Assembly: GCA_000787465.1 (NCBI GenBank) | Contig: JSYX01000004.1 | Coordinates: forward strand, 62,001 to 126,000 | From: Thermomucor indicae-seudaticae | Taxonomy: Eukaryota; Mucoromycota; Mucoromycetes; Mucorales; Lichtheimiaceae | Direction of reading: 5' to 3' | Length of the DNA stretch: 64,000 nucleotides | Part shown: positions 12,044-22,380 of the stretch, in pieces | How positions within the stretch are numbered: the stretch's first letter is position 1 | How the letters are laid out: the number at the start of each line of letters is the position of its first letter | The notes under the pieces: model-generated | Databases searched by the model: none | What the model was told of the DNA's origin: nothing | The model's input: only the letters and a program-made list of their open reading frames with translations | Position numbers and translations under genes: made by a program

Positions 12044-12619
12044 ATGCCCCCTTTTTTCGAACAAAAAGGAGATGTGTTCGATTTTATTGGCTTGATTGAA
12101 GAACGGCCTCTGAGTGAAACTTCGGAAGAAGACGACGAGGAACAGATCGAAGTCAATAAGGACGACATTGTATACGTGGAAGGTTATTCAGCAATGACCA
12201 ACAGGAACGGTTTATGTGCCGCGTACGGTATATTTTGGAAGAAAGGCGATCGCCGCAATTACGCCGACGTTTTGTATGATTACGATAGCGAAAGAAGGGC
12301 GACACTTCAGGGCGTCCTTGATGTGCTCGAGCATTATGTTGATTATCCATACCCGATTGAAATTCGTACATCTTGCGGATACGTTGACAGAGTTCTTAAT
12401 GAATGGTGTTACTCTTTTCGGCGCAACGGCTGGCGTACCAAAGCTGGCAGACGGGCAGCCAACGTAAGCTTGTTGAAAGCCATCATGCGGATCATGGAGA
12501 TAAGACCCGCTCCGACGTATATCGTCTATGTACCGCATCTGGATAGTGGAACGGCCATCGAATACGTGAAGCAGGCAGTTGGCATGGCTGCCAGGGCTAT
12601 TTGTCTGGAGTTTGATTGA
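12044..12619 (+). CDS. RNase H-fold protein lacking the catalytic carboxylates
   Basis: A 191-residue frame. Residues 43-185 align by eye along the whole RNase H1 domain: VYVEGYSA (usual V-Y-T-D-G-A), CAAYGIFWKKGDRRN, RRATLQGVLDVLE (usual QRAELxAVxxAL), IEIRTSCGYV (usual IxTDSxYV), then WCYSFRRNGWRTKAGRRAAN, nearly canonical for the substrate-handling helix. The four catalytic acids appear changed or missing: first Asp to Glu46, Glu to Thr87, the Asp of DS to Ser110/Cys111, and no Asp at the last site. The fold is therefore probably kept but not nuclease activity. An acidic stretch (residues 24-41) precedes the domain. The start is the only in-frame ATG. It is divergent from the ABC transporter with 209 bp between starts. 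Confidence 0.75.
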   Translation: MPPFFEQKGDVFDFIGLIEERPLSETSEEDDEEQIEVNKDDIVYVEGYSAMTNRNGLCAAYGIFWKKGDRRNYADVLYDYDSERRATLQGVLDVLEHYVDYPYPIEIRTSCGYVDRVLNEWCYSFRRNGWRTKAGRRAANVSLLKAIMRIMEIRPAPTYIVYVPHLDSGTAIEYVKQAVGMAARAICLEFD

Positions 12620-12861
12620 AATTAGCGTCTATCTTATGTTTATATCGTAAAATGCTTTGAATAAGAAATAACTTTGCGCGAAGCACCCTAGAATGAACCT
12701 GTGCCGTTCGCCACAATTGACAAGTCGCAGGTAACTCCATTCAGCAAACGTAGGTACGGCCAGAATAAGGTTGGTTTATCATGAGCAGGCGGGAAATGGT
12801 ACAAGAGGGAGTATCAGAAAAATGGGGAGGCTAATATACATAAAAGCGAAGCAAAAGTTTA

Positions 12862-13842
12862 CTAGTCTATGCGTATGTATTTCCTGGGACGGCCTCGCCC
12901 TCTACGCACAGGGGCTGGAGGTGGCATCAATGCTTGGTCCAGGCTCTTCATATTTGGCGCCAAGCGCGCAAGGTCAGCTACGGCGCATTAACATGTATCA
13001 GAGGTATGCTAAATGGATTTACGTATATATGTCAGATCATACCTTTTTGATTAAGATATTTGGGTGCAGCTGGAGAATCAGGTTTGTCTTCATCCGCAAG
13101 TTCGTCTTCTTCCTCGGCTTCACTGGCATTTCGAGCTTTTGAAGAGGTGTTGTGACCCAGGATAACCGGCCGCCAAATTCGTCTTCTGGCATTTATGAAC
13201 CAGTTGCTGACTTGACTGCGCTGCAAACCCGTTATCTTGACTAGTTCGTCTTTCTGAAAGTCTGTTGGATAGGGATTTTCTTTGTGATCCTCAAGCCATT
13301 GCATCAAAATTGCAATCACTTCCTTTGGGATATTAGCTCGGGGCCTCTTCTTTTTGTCTTTGGTCTGCGTCTTGTTCTTCGCTCCCGTCCCAGCGGGAGG
13401 ATCACCTTCAGTCGAAGAGGATGTGCCTTCAGCAGTGTTATCACCACCGGAGACATTTGTACTCCCAGTAGGGTATCCATCCTTCTTTCCACTGCCTATG
13501 AATAAAAGTCAGTCTTGGACATGAAAAAAGAATGCAACCATTCAAACCTTGTAAATAAGAAGCCGTAACGTCTGCCCAAAACTTGCCATTCGCTTCTAGC
13601 ATTTCATCAATTCTCTTCTTGTGCTCCATGAGGGATCCGCCCGGACTCGCTCTTTCCGAACTGACGGAGTAATGTCCCGCATCATTGTTACGTCTGCCGG
13701 CTCCAGGCGTGTGGTCGTTGAAAAGTATAACGGGAGTAAAAAGACGACGGTTCTGTAGCGAGTCGGAATGGCAAGTGAGCACTTCGTCAGAAAATACGTC
13801 ATGCATAATGGTGTACAACACCTTTGCTTGTGGTAACGACAT
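12862..13842 (-). CDS. TALE-class homeodomain protein with C-terminal AT-hook
   Basis: Three exons in phase: 13842-13548, 13495-13043, 12977-12862, giving 287 residues. The homeodomain (about residues 146-207) runs from KKKRPRANIPKEV to WFINARRRIWRP and has the TALE three-residue loop extension (ENPYPTD between helices 1 and 2), as in KN/Cup9/Tos8-type regulators. Stopping at the first in-frame stop after exon 2 would leave a bare tail. A GT-AG intron there instead restores a frame ending PPPAPVRRGRGRPRKY plus five residues, a textbook AT-hook. The N-terminal ~98 residues include a short helical KKRIDEMLEANGKFW segment. Likely a nuclear DNA-binding regulator; targets unknown. Confidence 0.85.
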
Positions 13843-16800
13843 TCTCGAATTAGGTAATGCGCAAGTCAAAGGAGTAAATGGCTAATCGTTGTCAAAAAAA
13901 AGATAAGCAAGGGTCACTTCTCCTTCCGTTATTCGGGACTATCAAAAGTAACGGAAAGTTTGAATGGAAGAAAAAAAGTAGCGATTGAGTGGATTGAAAG
14001 GCGGGCGGGGAAGAAAAAGTAAGCCACTTTTGTGTCACAATTTTTTTAAATGACATTGCGTTGGGGTCCTACAAAACCTTCCCGAGATAGAATTTGTCAT
14101 TAAATTTTCAAACAGCTGTTGTGAATGACCTGCTCGGCTTCCGCTATCTTCCGTCAAAAGACAGTTTCCGCGTTCTTTTGAAGAAAGTAGCTCGGATACC
14201 GTCGGAATCTTTAAAAACAAATGCGCCTGTGTCTGCATGTCATCGGAAAAAAGAAAACTTTTCAAAGCCCCCCCCCGGAACTTCAAATTGAGTCTCACGC
14301 ATTTATATCCTCCGGCTGTCAAGTAACCCCTGTATATTTCCGTGCCTTACGGCGTTCCGCTTGTCAGTTGCCATATGCTGGTATCGCGCATGTGTAGATG
14401 CGGTCTGCAGTCTTCGTTGAGTTATGCAATTGCTTATTTGCTGAATGTATAGACATATTTACTGAGACGAATAGTTGCAATCAAAGCTTCATAGCATGGC
14501 AGAGCAAATAATGATATATAATATTCCACCAGACTTAAAGTAACTTAAAAGTAAGCCTTTTTATTTTGGTCTGAGTGGTACACGAGGTAAGTTTTGTCAG
14601 TTGGCATATTCGATAAGTGCATGAGCAGAAGTTATCCTACTGAACATTCGGTTCTCGAGTTATATCTCAAGGCTCGCTCAGCTGTGTGACTAGGCTTGTC
14701 TCTTGTTCCCTATTTGTTGCAATAACTCTGGGTGTACTTAATTTTAAATCTAACAGTAAACTGGTAGATAGGTGCGAGAAAAGTCATACCGGTGACGGGC
14801 GAATAAAAGGGAAAAGAATGACATTACGGTTGCTGTGTTTAAAATTTCAGCCAAGGAATAAAATTACACACTTTTTCGAGACATATTTTTCAAACATTGC
14901 GTGACCGGATTTGCCTTTTTTGAGTTACGAAATTCTCATAGGATACACAAGTAAAATACGTACAATTTTCTTGGCGTATTTTTACTAGAACCCCTAGAGG
15001 GATTCACCGCTTTCTGTCCATTTTTAGCTTCACACCACTGAGAACTTTGATTCCTGCAGCGAAACTTTTGAAAGTTCTTTTTTTTCAGACAAATATGTTA
15101 AGCTTGTTCCTCTGGAGAACTCCCTAAAAAGATCCTTAGCCAGTACATATGACGTGGAGACACTGTTGCATTCTCATAATAGAAGTGTCAGACTTCTGTC
15201 CTTGATGCCGTCCTACGTATCCTGTTTGGAGCCTCAAGGGGAAGTCCCCCTAAGGTACCCGGTAAGGTTAGTGCTAATATGGAAATTGCTACCGCATTAT
15301 TATTGTTTACTGACTTTGTGATTGACTCGTGTAATACGTTCGGGGTAACGTTCGGTGTATTTTACTCCGCCTTGCTCAAATATGCGGACGACACAAACAG
15401 TTCTTTCATGTCTGCGCAACAAGGAGATTTGCCTATAAAGCAATCTCTAGGAAAAATTCAGTAGCAGCTCTAACACATTATTTCGGACATGTATATTGGC
15501 TGTAGCTTTGACTTTTCGGGATAATGTATAAACCAATTGGCAATTGATCGTCCTAAAGCGCGGCACAAGGATAATTTACGTGCAAGAATTTGTGGTAACA
15601 TCGGAAAATTTCCAATAGCATGGGTGAGGCTACATAGGCACGCATAGACGCATATAGGTCATTAGACTCACCCCGAACTATGGTAGATCTGAAGCCATAC
15701 CTAGCTTATACAGAAAGGCATTAAAAATTATTTCAGTGTGGTTCGGCAAGTCCTACCCTTTTGAAGGCATTGGTACTTTATACTAGGCTTATCGTACTTT
15801 TATCAGGATTTTACTGATGTTTAAAAAGGATACGAAAGGATTCATAGCCTTCCACACCCCTTTAGAAAGTTAGCCACTGGTTGTAAAATTTGCTTGACCA
15901 GGTATGGGAACTGTCGGTAACATATAGAAGGATCTTATAGCTATTGGTACAAACAAAAGTGCTCGAAATGATCGTGCGATCTAATTAATCAATCGTGATA
16001 CTTTCGATGAACGTTTGAGGCATATAAATCAGCACGAGGCAAACAGTTGCCGAGAGAAAGGCCGACATCAATGTTAGCGATGAACATTTAATTCACTAAA
16101 ACTTTATATGCGTGTCAGTGGTCGTTCCTGGCGACGGGAGAATATAAAAATATAATACAAAGTAAAAAGGCATAGAATAAACTAAAAATGTGTGCTACAT
16201 AGCGCATTACATGCAATGTCTTCATAAGAATTCTGAGTTTTATATTATTAAAGGCAAACAAGGCAGCATCTGCCGTATATGTCAAAATCGATCTGATTAG
16301 TCTCAACCAAAAGCCAATTCTCGCATTATTGAGAGGATCAATGGAAACAAGATCCATATGGTATACCAGAATTTATTTGGTCCGGTAAAAGAAAAAGGAA
16401 GGGAAAGAATGTAATAACAGAAAGAAAAGACTATGGCACTAAAGGAAAAATGAACAGGGACAATGACCACCACTGCGTATGAAACCTCAAACAATCAGAA
16501 AATAGGAATAACGCGTGTTAATAATACGAGCACCATGGGAAAAAATCATGTGAAAAAAAGCGAAAATTCATGTTTCTCGCAAATTAATTTTCTTCTTTGT
16601 CACATACTTTTGCGTATTTTTCATAGTCCGTATTCTCCGCGTATTGTTTCATTTTATTTCTCACGGTGGAGCGGCGAAGGAAAAGAGAAAGAATATGTAT
16701 ATAACTCTGTAAAAGTGCATAGGGTATAAGAAATAGAGAGAGAAGGTGCGTACAAGTGAGTAAGTATACGATAATTTGCAAGGCGTGGAAGAGTAATACA

Positions 16801-19800
16801 GGGGAAGTAGTAAGTTCATCGCAGGGATCACGTCACTTGATATTCCAGGACGGCAAGGAGCCGAATTCAGTAGCCCAAAAGGCGGCGCGTAGGTCAGAGT
16901 AAATGCTCGCAATTTTGGAGCGTTTGCAGGAAACGTCATAGTTGATATTTTGTAATAACATTTCCTCTAGCGTAAAATTTTTATAAAAAAGTTACAATAA
17001 GTTAAATGATTCAAAGGTCAAGTGAGGAAGGGAAATAATTTACATATGTTCGAGTTTGATTTCAGGAAACATTTCGACAAAGTTAACGTTGTATATCTTG
17101 TAAGCGTCCCGTAATTTTGTGGCCGTGACAAGAGCAGTTACGATGATAAGCCCCTGGCTAACGTCACTCATGCGTTGTTTTTTTACCATAGCGCATGCGC
17201 TTTATGTAACTATTGTTATCACGGCATGCTTGTTTGCCGTGAGCTGGAAAAGGTGTGGGTCTGCGTGATAAAGAAAGGGTGAGAAACAATGAATATGATT
17301 ACATAGACGAGTTCAAAGATATGAGCCAAAAGCTCATATATGTCTGTCCGATCTATAACAGGGCGCTCGCCATAGCAGTCAATCGATTCATCCACGTTTC
17401 GCTTGTAGATCGAATGCCTACACCATGGGAAAGAATTGTGTGAATTTCGGGTGAAAACCGATTCTTATTAAGCTCTTTCACCCAATTTTCATCTTCACCC
17501 TGAATTCAACTGGATTTCCCCCGATTTTCACCTATTTTTAACAGGTTTTCGCCCAAAATTAACATTGTCCCCTGTGGAATAGGATTATATGACTTCCGGG
17601 TGAAAAAACGGTTCTCAGTAAGCTCTTTCACCGGTTTTCACCCGAAATTCACCCAATTCTTTCCCACAGTGCTAAAGAAACCATAGACGTTTCTACGTGC
17701 AATTATTTCATAGAATCCTCAGGCGACATTATATGTTTAGGAAGTTTTATCAAAACCACTATGTCTGTGAAAGATGGGAACAGATAAGTAAATAATTTAT
17801 ACTACGTTCTCACGGTTGATTCGATCTTTTCAAACTGTTGTTGCTCCTCACGAAAGCATTATATTGCTATTGGCAAAAAAGGAGGTGGATGTCGAGCGAC
17901 CATATTGCTGGACGTCGTTCTTGTCTACGCTGGTTCGTGTGAAGGACGCCAATGAGCCGGAGGTCCATCTTAATATAGGGCACAATCAGTTCATGACTGA
18001 CGTTAGCATTTGGCCACCTGGAAACCGAGAACGCCTTTGAAGGGTTTTTGGTGTTCCTGCTCCGGAAATAAATTTCGTTCGGTATATCTCGTCCGCGTCG
18101 CGCAGCGCCTAAACCGAGTCATCGGTGAACGGTGCACTATTACTGTCGCCCAAGGGATGAGAACAAGTAAAGTATCGATTTCCGAAAGGACCTTGGGACG
18201 TCCTGGATTTTTTGATAGAGAAGCGGATAGACTCTATCCCGGAAGATATACAGTTTTTCCGACTAATGGGCTTGCGCAGCACTCCGAAAACATCCGACAG
18301 TGGAGGACTTCTCTTGATGCGCTGAATTGTCTGCCCTCTCCTGAGGGGTTTTATCGAGGACATTTGCGTCCCATATAAGGCAGCGTATGTGCTACATTTT
18401 CTTCTATTGCTGGGAGTAGGCTGTAGCCACAGCAAAGTTGGCGAAGGTCTTCATATAACGTTAGAGATGTTTAGTGTCTATGGTCTGTGACGCTGCTTCG
18501 TAAATATCCGCTTTGCGGACTTGCTCCGATCAGGCTGTAGACTCAGGAACACCGATTGCTTGATGGAATAGAGAAGGATTGTTTTTTTTAGAGTGGCGGG
18601 ATGCATTGTGTAAACATTGTGAAAATAGAGGAAGTAAAGTACGGTGAGCGATAAGGAAGGAAGAATGCCTGGAAAAGAAACATTTGGATCATAATTTTTA
18701 TATCGACAACGCTAATTTCCAAAATCTATTTCGACTAAAAGTAGGCATATCGCGTTTCATTTTGGACGCGCATATTCTTCGCAGCACCACTTTTAAACAT
18801 ATATGTTCTCGTGAATTGTTCGGACCTACATTTTGACTGATATTTCGGCATAACGATCTTCGACTGCTTATTAACAAAATACTTACATATTAAGCGGGTT
18901 TATTTATTTTCGAAAAACCTATTAGCCGGCTTATGGTCCGAAGCTCCCGTCGTTCAGGGTTATCTCTTATGCTTCCATTTCTTGTGATTGTAGTGTTTAT
19001 ACTGGGCCGATTTTGAAAACCTACCATGCTAGTATGTTTCTGGGAAGAATTACCGTTGATGAAAGTAACCCTATGGCGAGAAGTATGACCACTTGACTAG
19101 TCAAGGCATAGTAGCGAGATAAACGAAATATCGAATACGCGGTTAAGCAGTCAAGTACTAAACGCTTTAGTTGTGTAGCACTTAACCTTGTTGCAGCATA
19201 TCTTAATCTTCGAATAAAAGATTACAAGCCGTACTAGTCTTCTTGGATAAATAATTAGTTCGATAACAAGTCGTGCCGTAAACGCTGTTTTTTATGAAAC
19301 GTTATCCATAAACAGCTGCCAGGACGTGAATTTGCTATATGGTGTGCGCGCTATATCATCCACTTCATGGCCTAACGCAGGTTATAGACATAACGAGCGG
19401 CGGCTGTATAAATCTTGACAATCTGTAAGGGGCCAGAAAAAAGGAGAAATTTAAGCCTCCTCCGCTTAACTTATTTTCTATTTGAAGAATTGTATACACG
19501 AATTGTTACAATAGAAGCCATATAAGTGGCATCTTGTATTCTGTTTGTTTTGTAAGATAGTGTAACGTCGTATATTCGAAAAAAATTATGATGCAAATTT
19601 TATATATCATGTCTGAAATAAGGAAAAATATTCGATCACTTGAACGGATCCATTTTAAGCCATTATCAAGATAATAGGTACCGTCTGCAATAATCTATTT
19701 CGTTGTCTATTCCCTTTTGTTTCATAACGTAAACACTGACCGGAGTCGTACTGTTGTGCAACTTGCCTATGCCATTTCCTAAAACCAACCACTATGCTTG

Positions 19801-19941
19801 CTGTGTCGATACTCTGCGCAATGGGATATAGATTACAGAATCGAATCTGCAAATGTTTACTATAAAACGAATGATAACGACTTTAGATATATAATGCGAT
19901 AACAGTTCTTGATTTCGAGTCAATGCATGCTTTTGAGCAGA
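13843..19941. other. Six-kilobase gene-poor, AT-rich region
   Basis: No open frame here shows a recognisable domain or sustained coding character on either strand. The longest frames (14035-14322 minus; 17816-18040 and 18010-18378 plus) overlap in conflicting frames and look either spurious or strongly decayed. The region holds the inverted-repeat element at 17421-17671 and a possible lone terminus at 16525-16550. No tRNA or rRNA was recognised. Confidence 0.6.
17421..17671. mobile_element. MITE-like element, ~40-bp terminal inverted repeats, CTA duplication
   Basis: The left end CACCATGGGAAAGAATTG is matched on the opposite strand by the right end CACTGTGGGAAAGAATTG. The match continues for about 40 bp through TGAATTTCGGGTGAAAACCG with few mismatches. 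The element is 251 bp and has no coding capacity. It is bordered by CTA at 17418-17420 and 17672-17674, consistent with a 3-bp target duplication. Inside, a second motif (aagctctttcacc) occurs in direct orientation near both ends. The 3-bp TWA-like duplication would suit the PIF/Harbinger superfamily, but that assignment is inference. Confidence 0.75.
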
Positions 19942-20926
19942 TTATTTTGCTTTTTCCTTTTTATCTTTCTTCTTCTTCTTCTTTTCCTTGTCATCTTCCC
20001 CTGTATCCCGTTTCCGCTTCTTTCCCTCTTTGCTGGTAGTTGATGCATTAACGGGATGCTGCTGCTCTGTCGTACTCTGTTGTAACGGTTCACCTGTATT
20101 CATAATGGAAGTTATCATCGTCTCAGTAACTGCATAGAAAGAGAAAGAGAGAGAGAGAGAAAGGTTAAACATCAAGAATTTACCTGTATCGAATCCATAT
20201 GGCTTGAATCTCATCTTTAGACCTTCAGGCTGTGGTCTTTTGGTGACTGGTGTTTCGCGTATTTTCTTTGCAATCTCTGTTGAGTCGGGTATTTGGACTA
20301 CTTGGTCCATAATTAACTGGTGCTTGAATGCCACCGGGGCTATCCCTTACAAATTTAGGGCAAAAGTTTTGTGGCGCAAGAACATGTACACTAAGCCCTA
20401 CCGAACACCAGTTTGCCTTCTTGATTTCTCGAAGGTAAAAGGCAAGAAAAGCCGGACATTTCTTGTCCGCTGATACCGAAATCCACCTCTTGATCTTCCT
20501 TGCCGTTATCCTCGTGGTTTTTGTGCGTTTGTGGTACTCTGTATAATGCAAACGAATCGTTATCCTGGTTCAGTTTGCCAAGTGCTTTCCGCGATCTCTC
20601 AGAAGGTAGCTTGATCTTCATTTTGGTCAAGGCTTCCACGGGCACCTATAGAGATCCAGTCCAAACAACGCAAGAACTCTGTGAGCAGTTTATTAAACAC
20701 TGTTGACATTTTTTGCTTACATTGTTTGGCAAGCGAATGAGCCATAACTCCTTATCGTCGTCAAGCTCTTCGACATTGAACGCGGATTTCGCTTGCGAAG
20801 AAACTGCTGTAAACCCTTCTGGAACACTGGCAAGCTTGCTGTAAGCACCACAACCCAAATCTATGAGCACCAAGTAGACGACTACCTAAATGGATTAGCT
20901 TGTTCAAATTGCGATTCTGCAGACAT
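19942..20926 (-). CDS. RPA34: RNA polymerase I subunit RPA34 (A34.5/CAST)-like
   Basis: Five exons in phase: 20926-20886, 20838-20721, 20645-20402, 20345-20184, 20129-19942, giving 250 residues. The short first exon encodes MSAESQFEQANPFS. The ELWLIRLPNN stretch and the later RPQPEGLKMRFKPYG motif resemble the dimerisation domain and the Pro-Gly-Leu-x-x-Arg-Phe-x-x-Phe/Tyr-Gly element of A34.5/PAF49. The C-terminus is a dense lysine/glutamate tail (KKRKRD, KKKKKKDKKEKAK), as in yeast Rpa34 and human CAST. In yeast the protein pairs with A49 and aids Pol I elongation in the nucleolus. The family is fast-evolving, so the call rests on motif order and tail rather than high identity. Confidence 0.72.
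20130..20162. repeat. GA/CT microsatellite in an RPA34 intron
   Basis: An AG-dinucleotide run on the plus strand, read as a CT-rich polypyrimidine tract just before the last acceptor of the RPA34 gene. It probably doubles as the splice polypyrimidine tract. Confidence 0.6.
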
Positions 20927-22380
20927 TTTAACTTCGATCAAAACCTCAGTCTTAGTTCTTTTCTGTCAGTGACCTAAGTCACTTCGCCGGTCCGAAAATT
21001 TCTGATTCCGTGGATTCAACCCGTTTGTGCGCAATGAATACGAAGGGCGGGAACGTAAGTTTTCAAGGTTCCCACCGGCTTCCAAAGGCTATGGAACCTA
21101 TCCCTAGCTTCTAAAGCCTCTCTCCAGGAGCGAAACGCTATCCTGAGGCAAATATTTAGCACACTTTCTAAGGATGCTTATTAGCATTGAACAAAGAAAC
21201 CCGAGGGAAGCGCTGTTCCAGCGGACGAGAATCTTATTGAGCGCATAGTCACGAAGACCTTGAAGTTTTTAAAGACAACGTTGAATGACCTTCATTTAAC
21301 ATGCAAGCACGACGGCTTGTTATTTTGCGCGAGCCAGGAAAGGCCAGCGCCACGGCTTTCTTCTTCGCCAGGTTACTACGCGATACTTTCGAAGTATATG
21401 CCTTTTGTTACTGCCAAGTCATTGACGTTGGGCTTGGCAACAGATTCCTGAAAATGCAAGAAGGACAACGTTTCTATCCGGAAGAAATTACAGTGCCCGC
21501 TCGATATAGTGATCATTTTTCAATTCCACCAACTTTGTTCGCAAATAAAGATCACTAAATCTATATAGTGATCGCTCGTTATAGTGATCGGCTTTTGGGT
21601 CCACCGGCGTGATCACTATATCGAGCGGGCACTGTACTATCTTCGCGCTTAGATAATTGCTTGGCGGTCAAGATATGAAGTTTTCAAGTGCCAATATGCA
21701 ATTTACATGTTTGCAGAAAAGGCTAAGGTTGGCTAGTGTCTGAGATGAGGCCAGCGGCGAGCTACGAATGAGTTGGTGCAGACGGCTCGGCTTTTTGCTC
21801 GTGTTGACTTTCGTATTCGGCGTGGAGGTGTTGTTGCTACCAAGAACGCTTTATTATACAGGTCTATACCACCTGAGGAGAATAAGAGGGTTGAAGAGTA
21901 TGATATCCTAGTTGTCAATGTCGCTGTCAACAGTTCTGGTTGAACTGCCTTGTAAGATATGCGCTTCCATGACCTTAAAATCTTCTCCAAACTGTCTGGA
22001 TCAAGTCGACCAAAAGAGTGCATTCTCTAATTGCGGCCTCGCGAATGTGTGGTGGTGTCCACAGACGCTAACCAGCCCAGACACCCAAAGCACATATGAT
22101 ACGGGTTATCATGCGGCGGTGTGCCACGCCCGTTCGTCAGCAATGTAAAACGCTACGCGAAGCTGTTAGGATTGTTGTCACAGACCCATGCAAAGGAGTT
22201 GAGTCTGCTTCTATTTAGCTCGTGTTAGCCATTTTGATATCGGCAAACGGCGTGCTCGGTATCTGTCAACTCTGTTGTGAACCTCCTTTAACAGCCTTGC
22301 AGACAGTCCTTTTGCTGAATTTTCGGTCCAAAAATTTCTTGTTCTGTTACTGCCAGCGATTCACGATTCTGAACCCCACG
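20927..22380. other. Intergenic between divergent RPA34 and TRM3
   Basis: About 1.45 kb without a supported gene. It contains the 144-bp MITE at 21491-21634. Frames at 21301-21558 (+) and 21733-22023 (-) have no recognised domain, and the first runs into the MITE. Confidence 0.55.
21491..21634. mobile_element. 144-bp MITE with perfect 24-bp inverted repeats and TA duplication
   Basis: The left terminus CAGTGCCCGCTC continues to a GATC at 21511-21514. The right terminus, 21611-21634, is its exact reverse complement over 24 bp. TA dinucleotides flank both sides (21489-21490, 21635-21636). The core motif TATAGTGATC recurs twice inside (around 21566-21590). A CAGT-type terminus with TA target sites is characteristic of non-autonomous Tc1/mariner/pogo elements. 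There is no coding capacity. Perfect termini suggest recent activity. Confidence 0.88.

Noticed and set aside
18010..18378. 122-codon plus frame in the gene desert
   Set aside because: It overlaps another frame in conflict, has no recognised domain and no neighbouring exon; only noted as possible decayed sequence.
13843..19941. Centromere call for the gene desert
   Set aside because: No signature sequence or chromatin data can be seen; size is smaller than known mucoralean pericentric regions, so it is kept only as one possibility.
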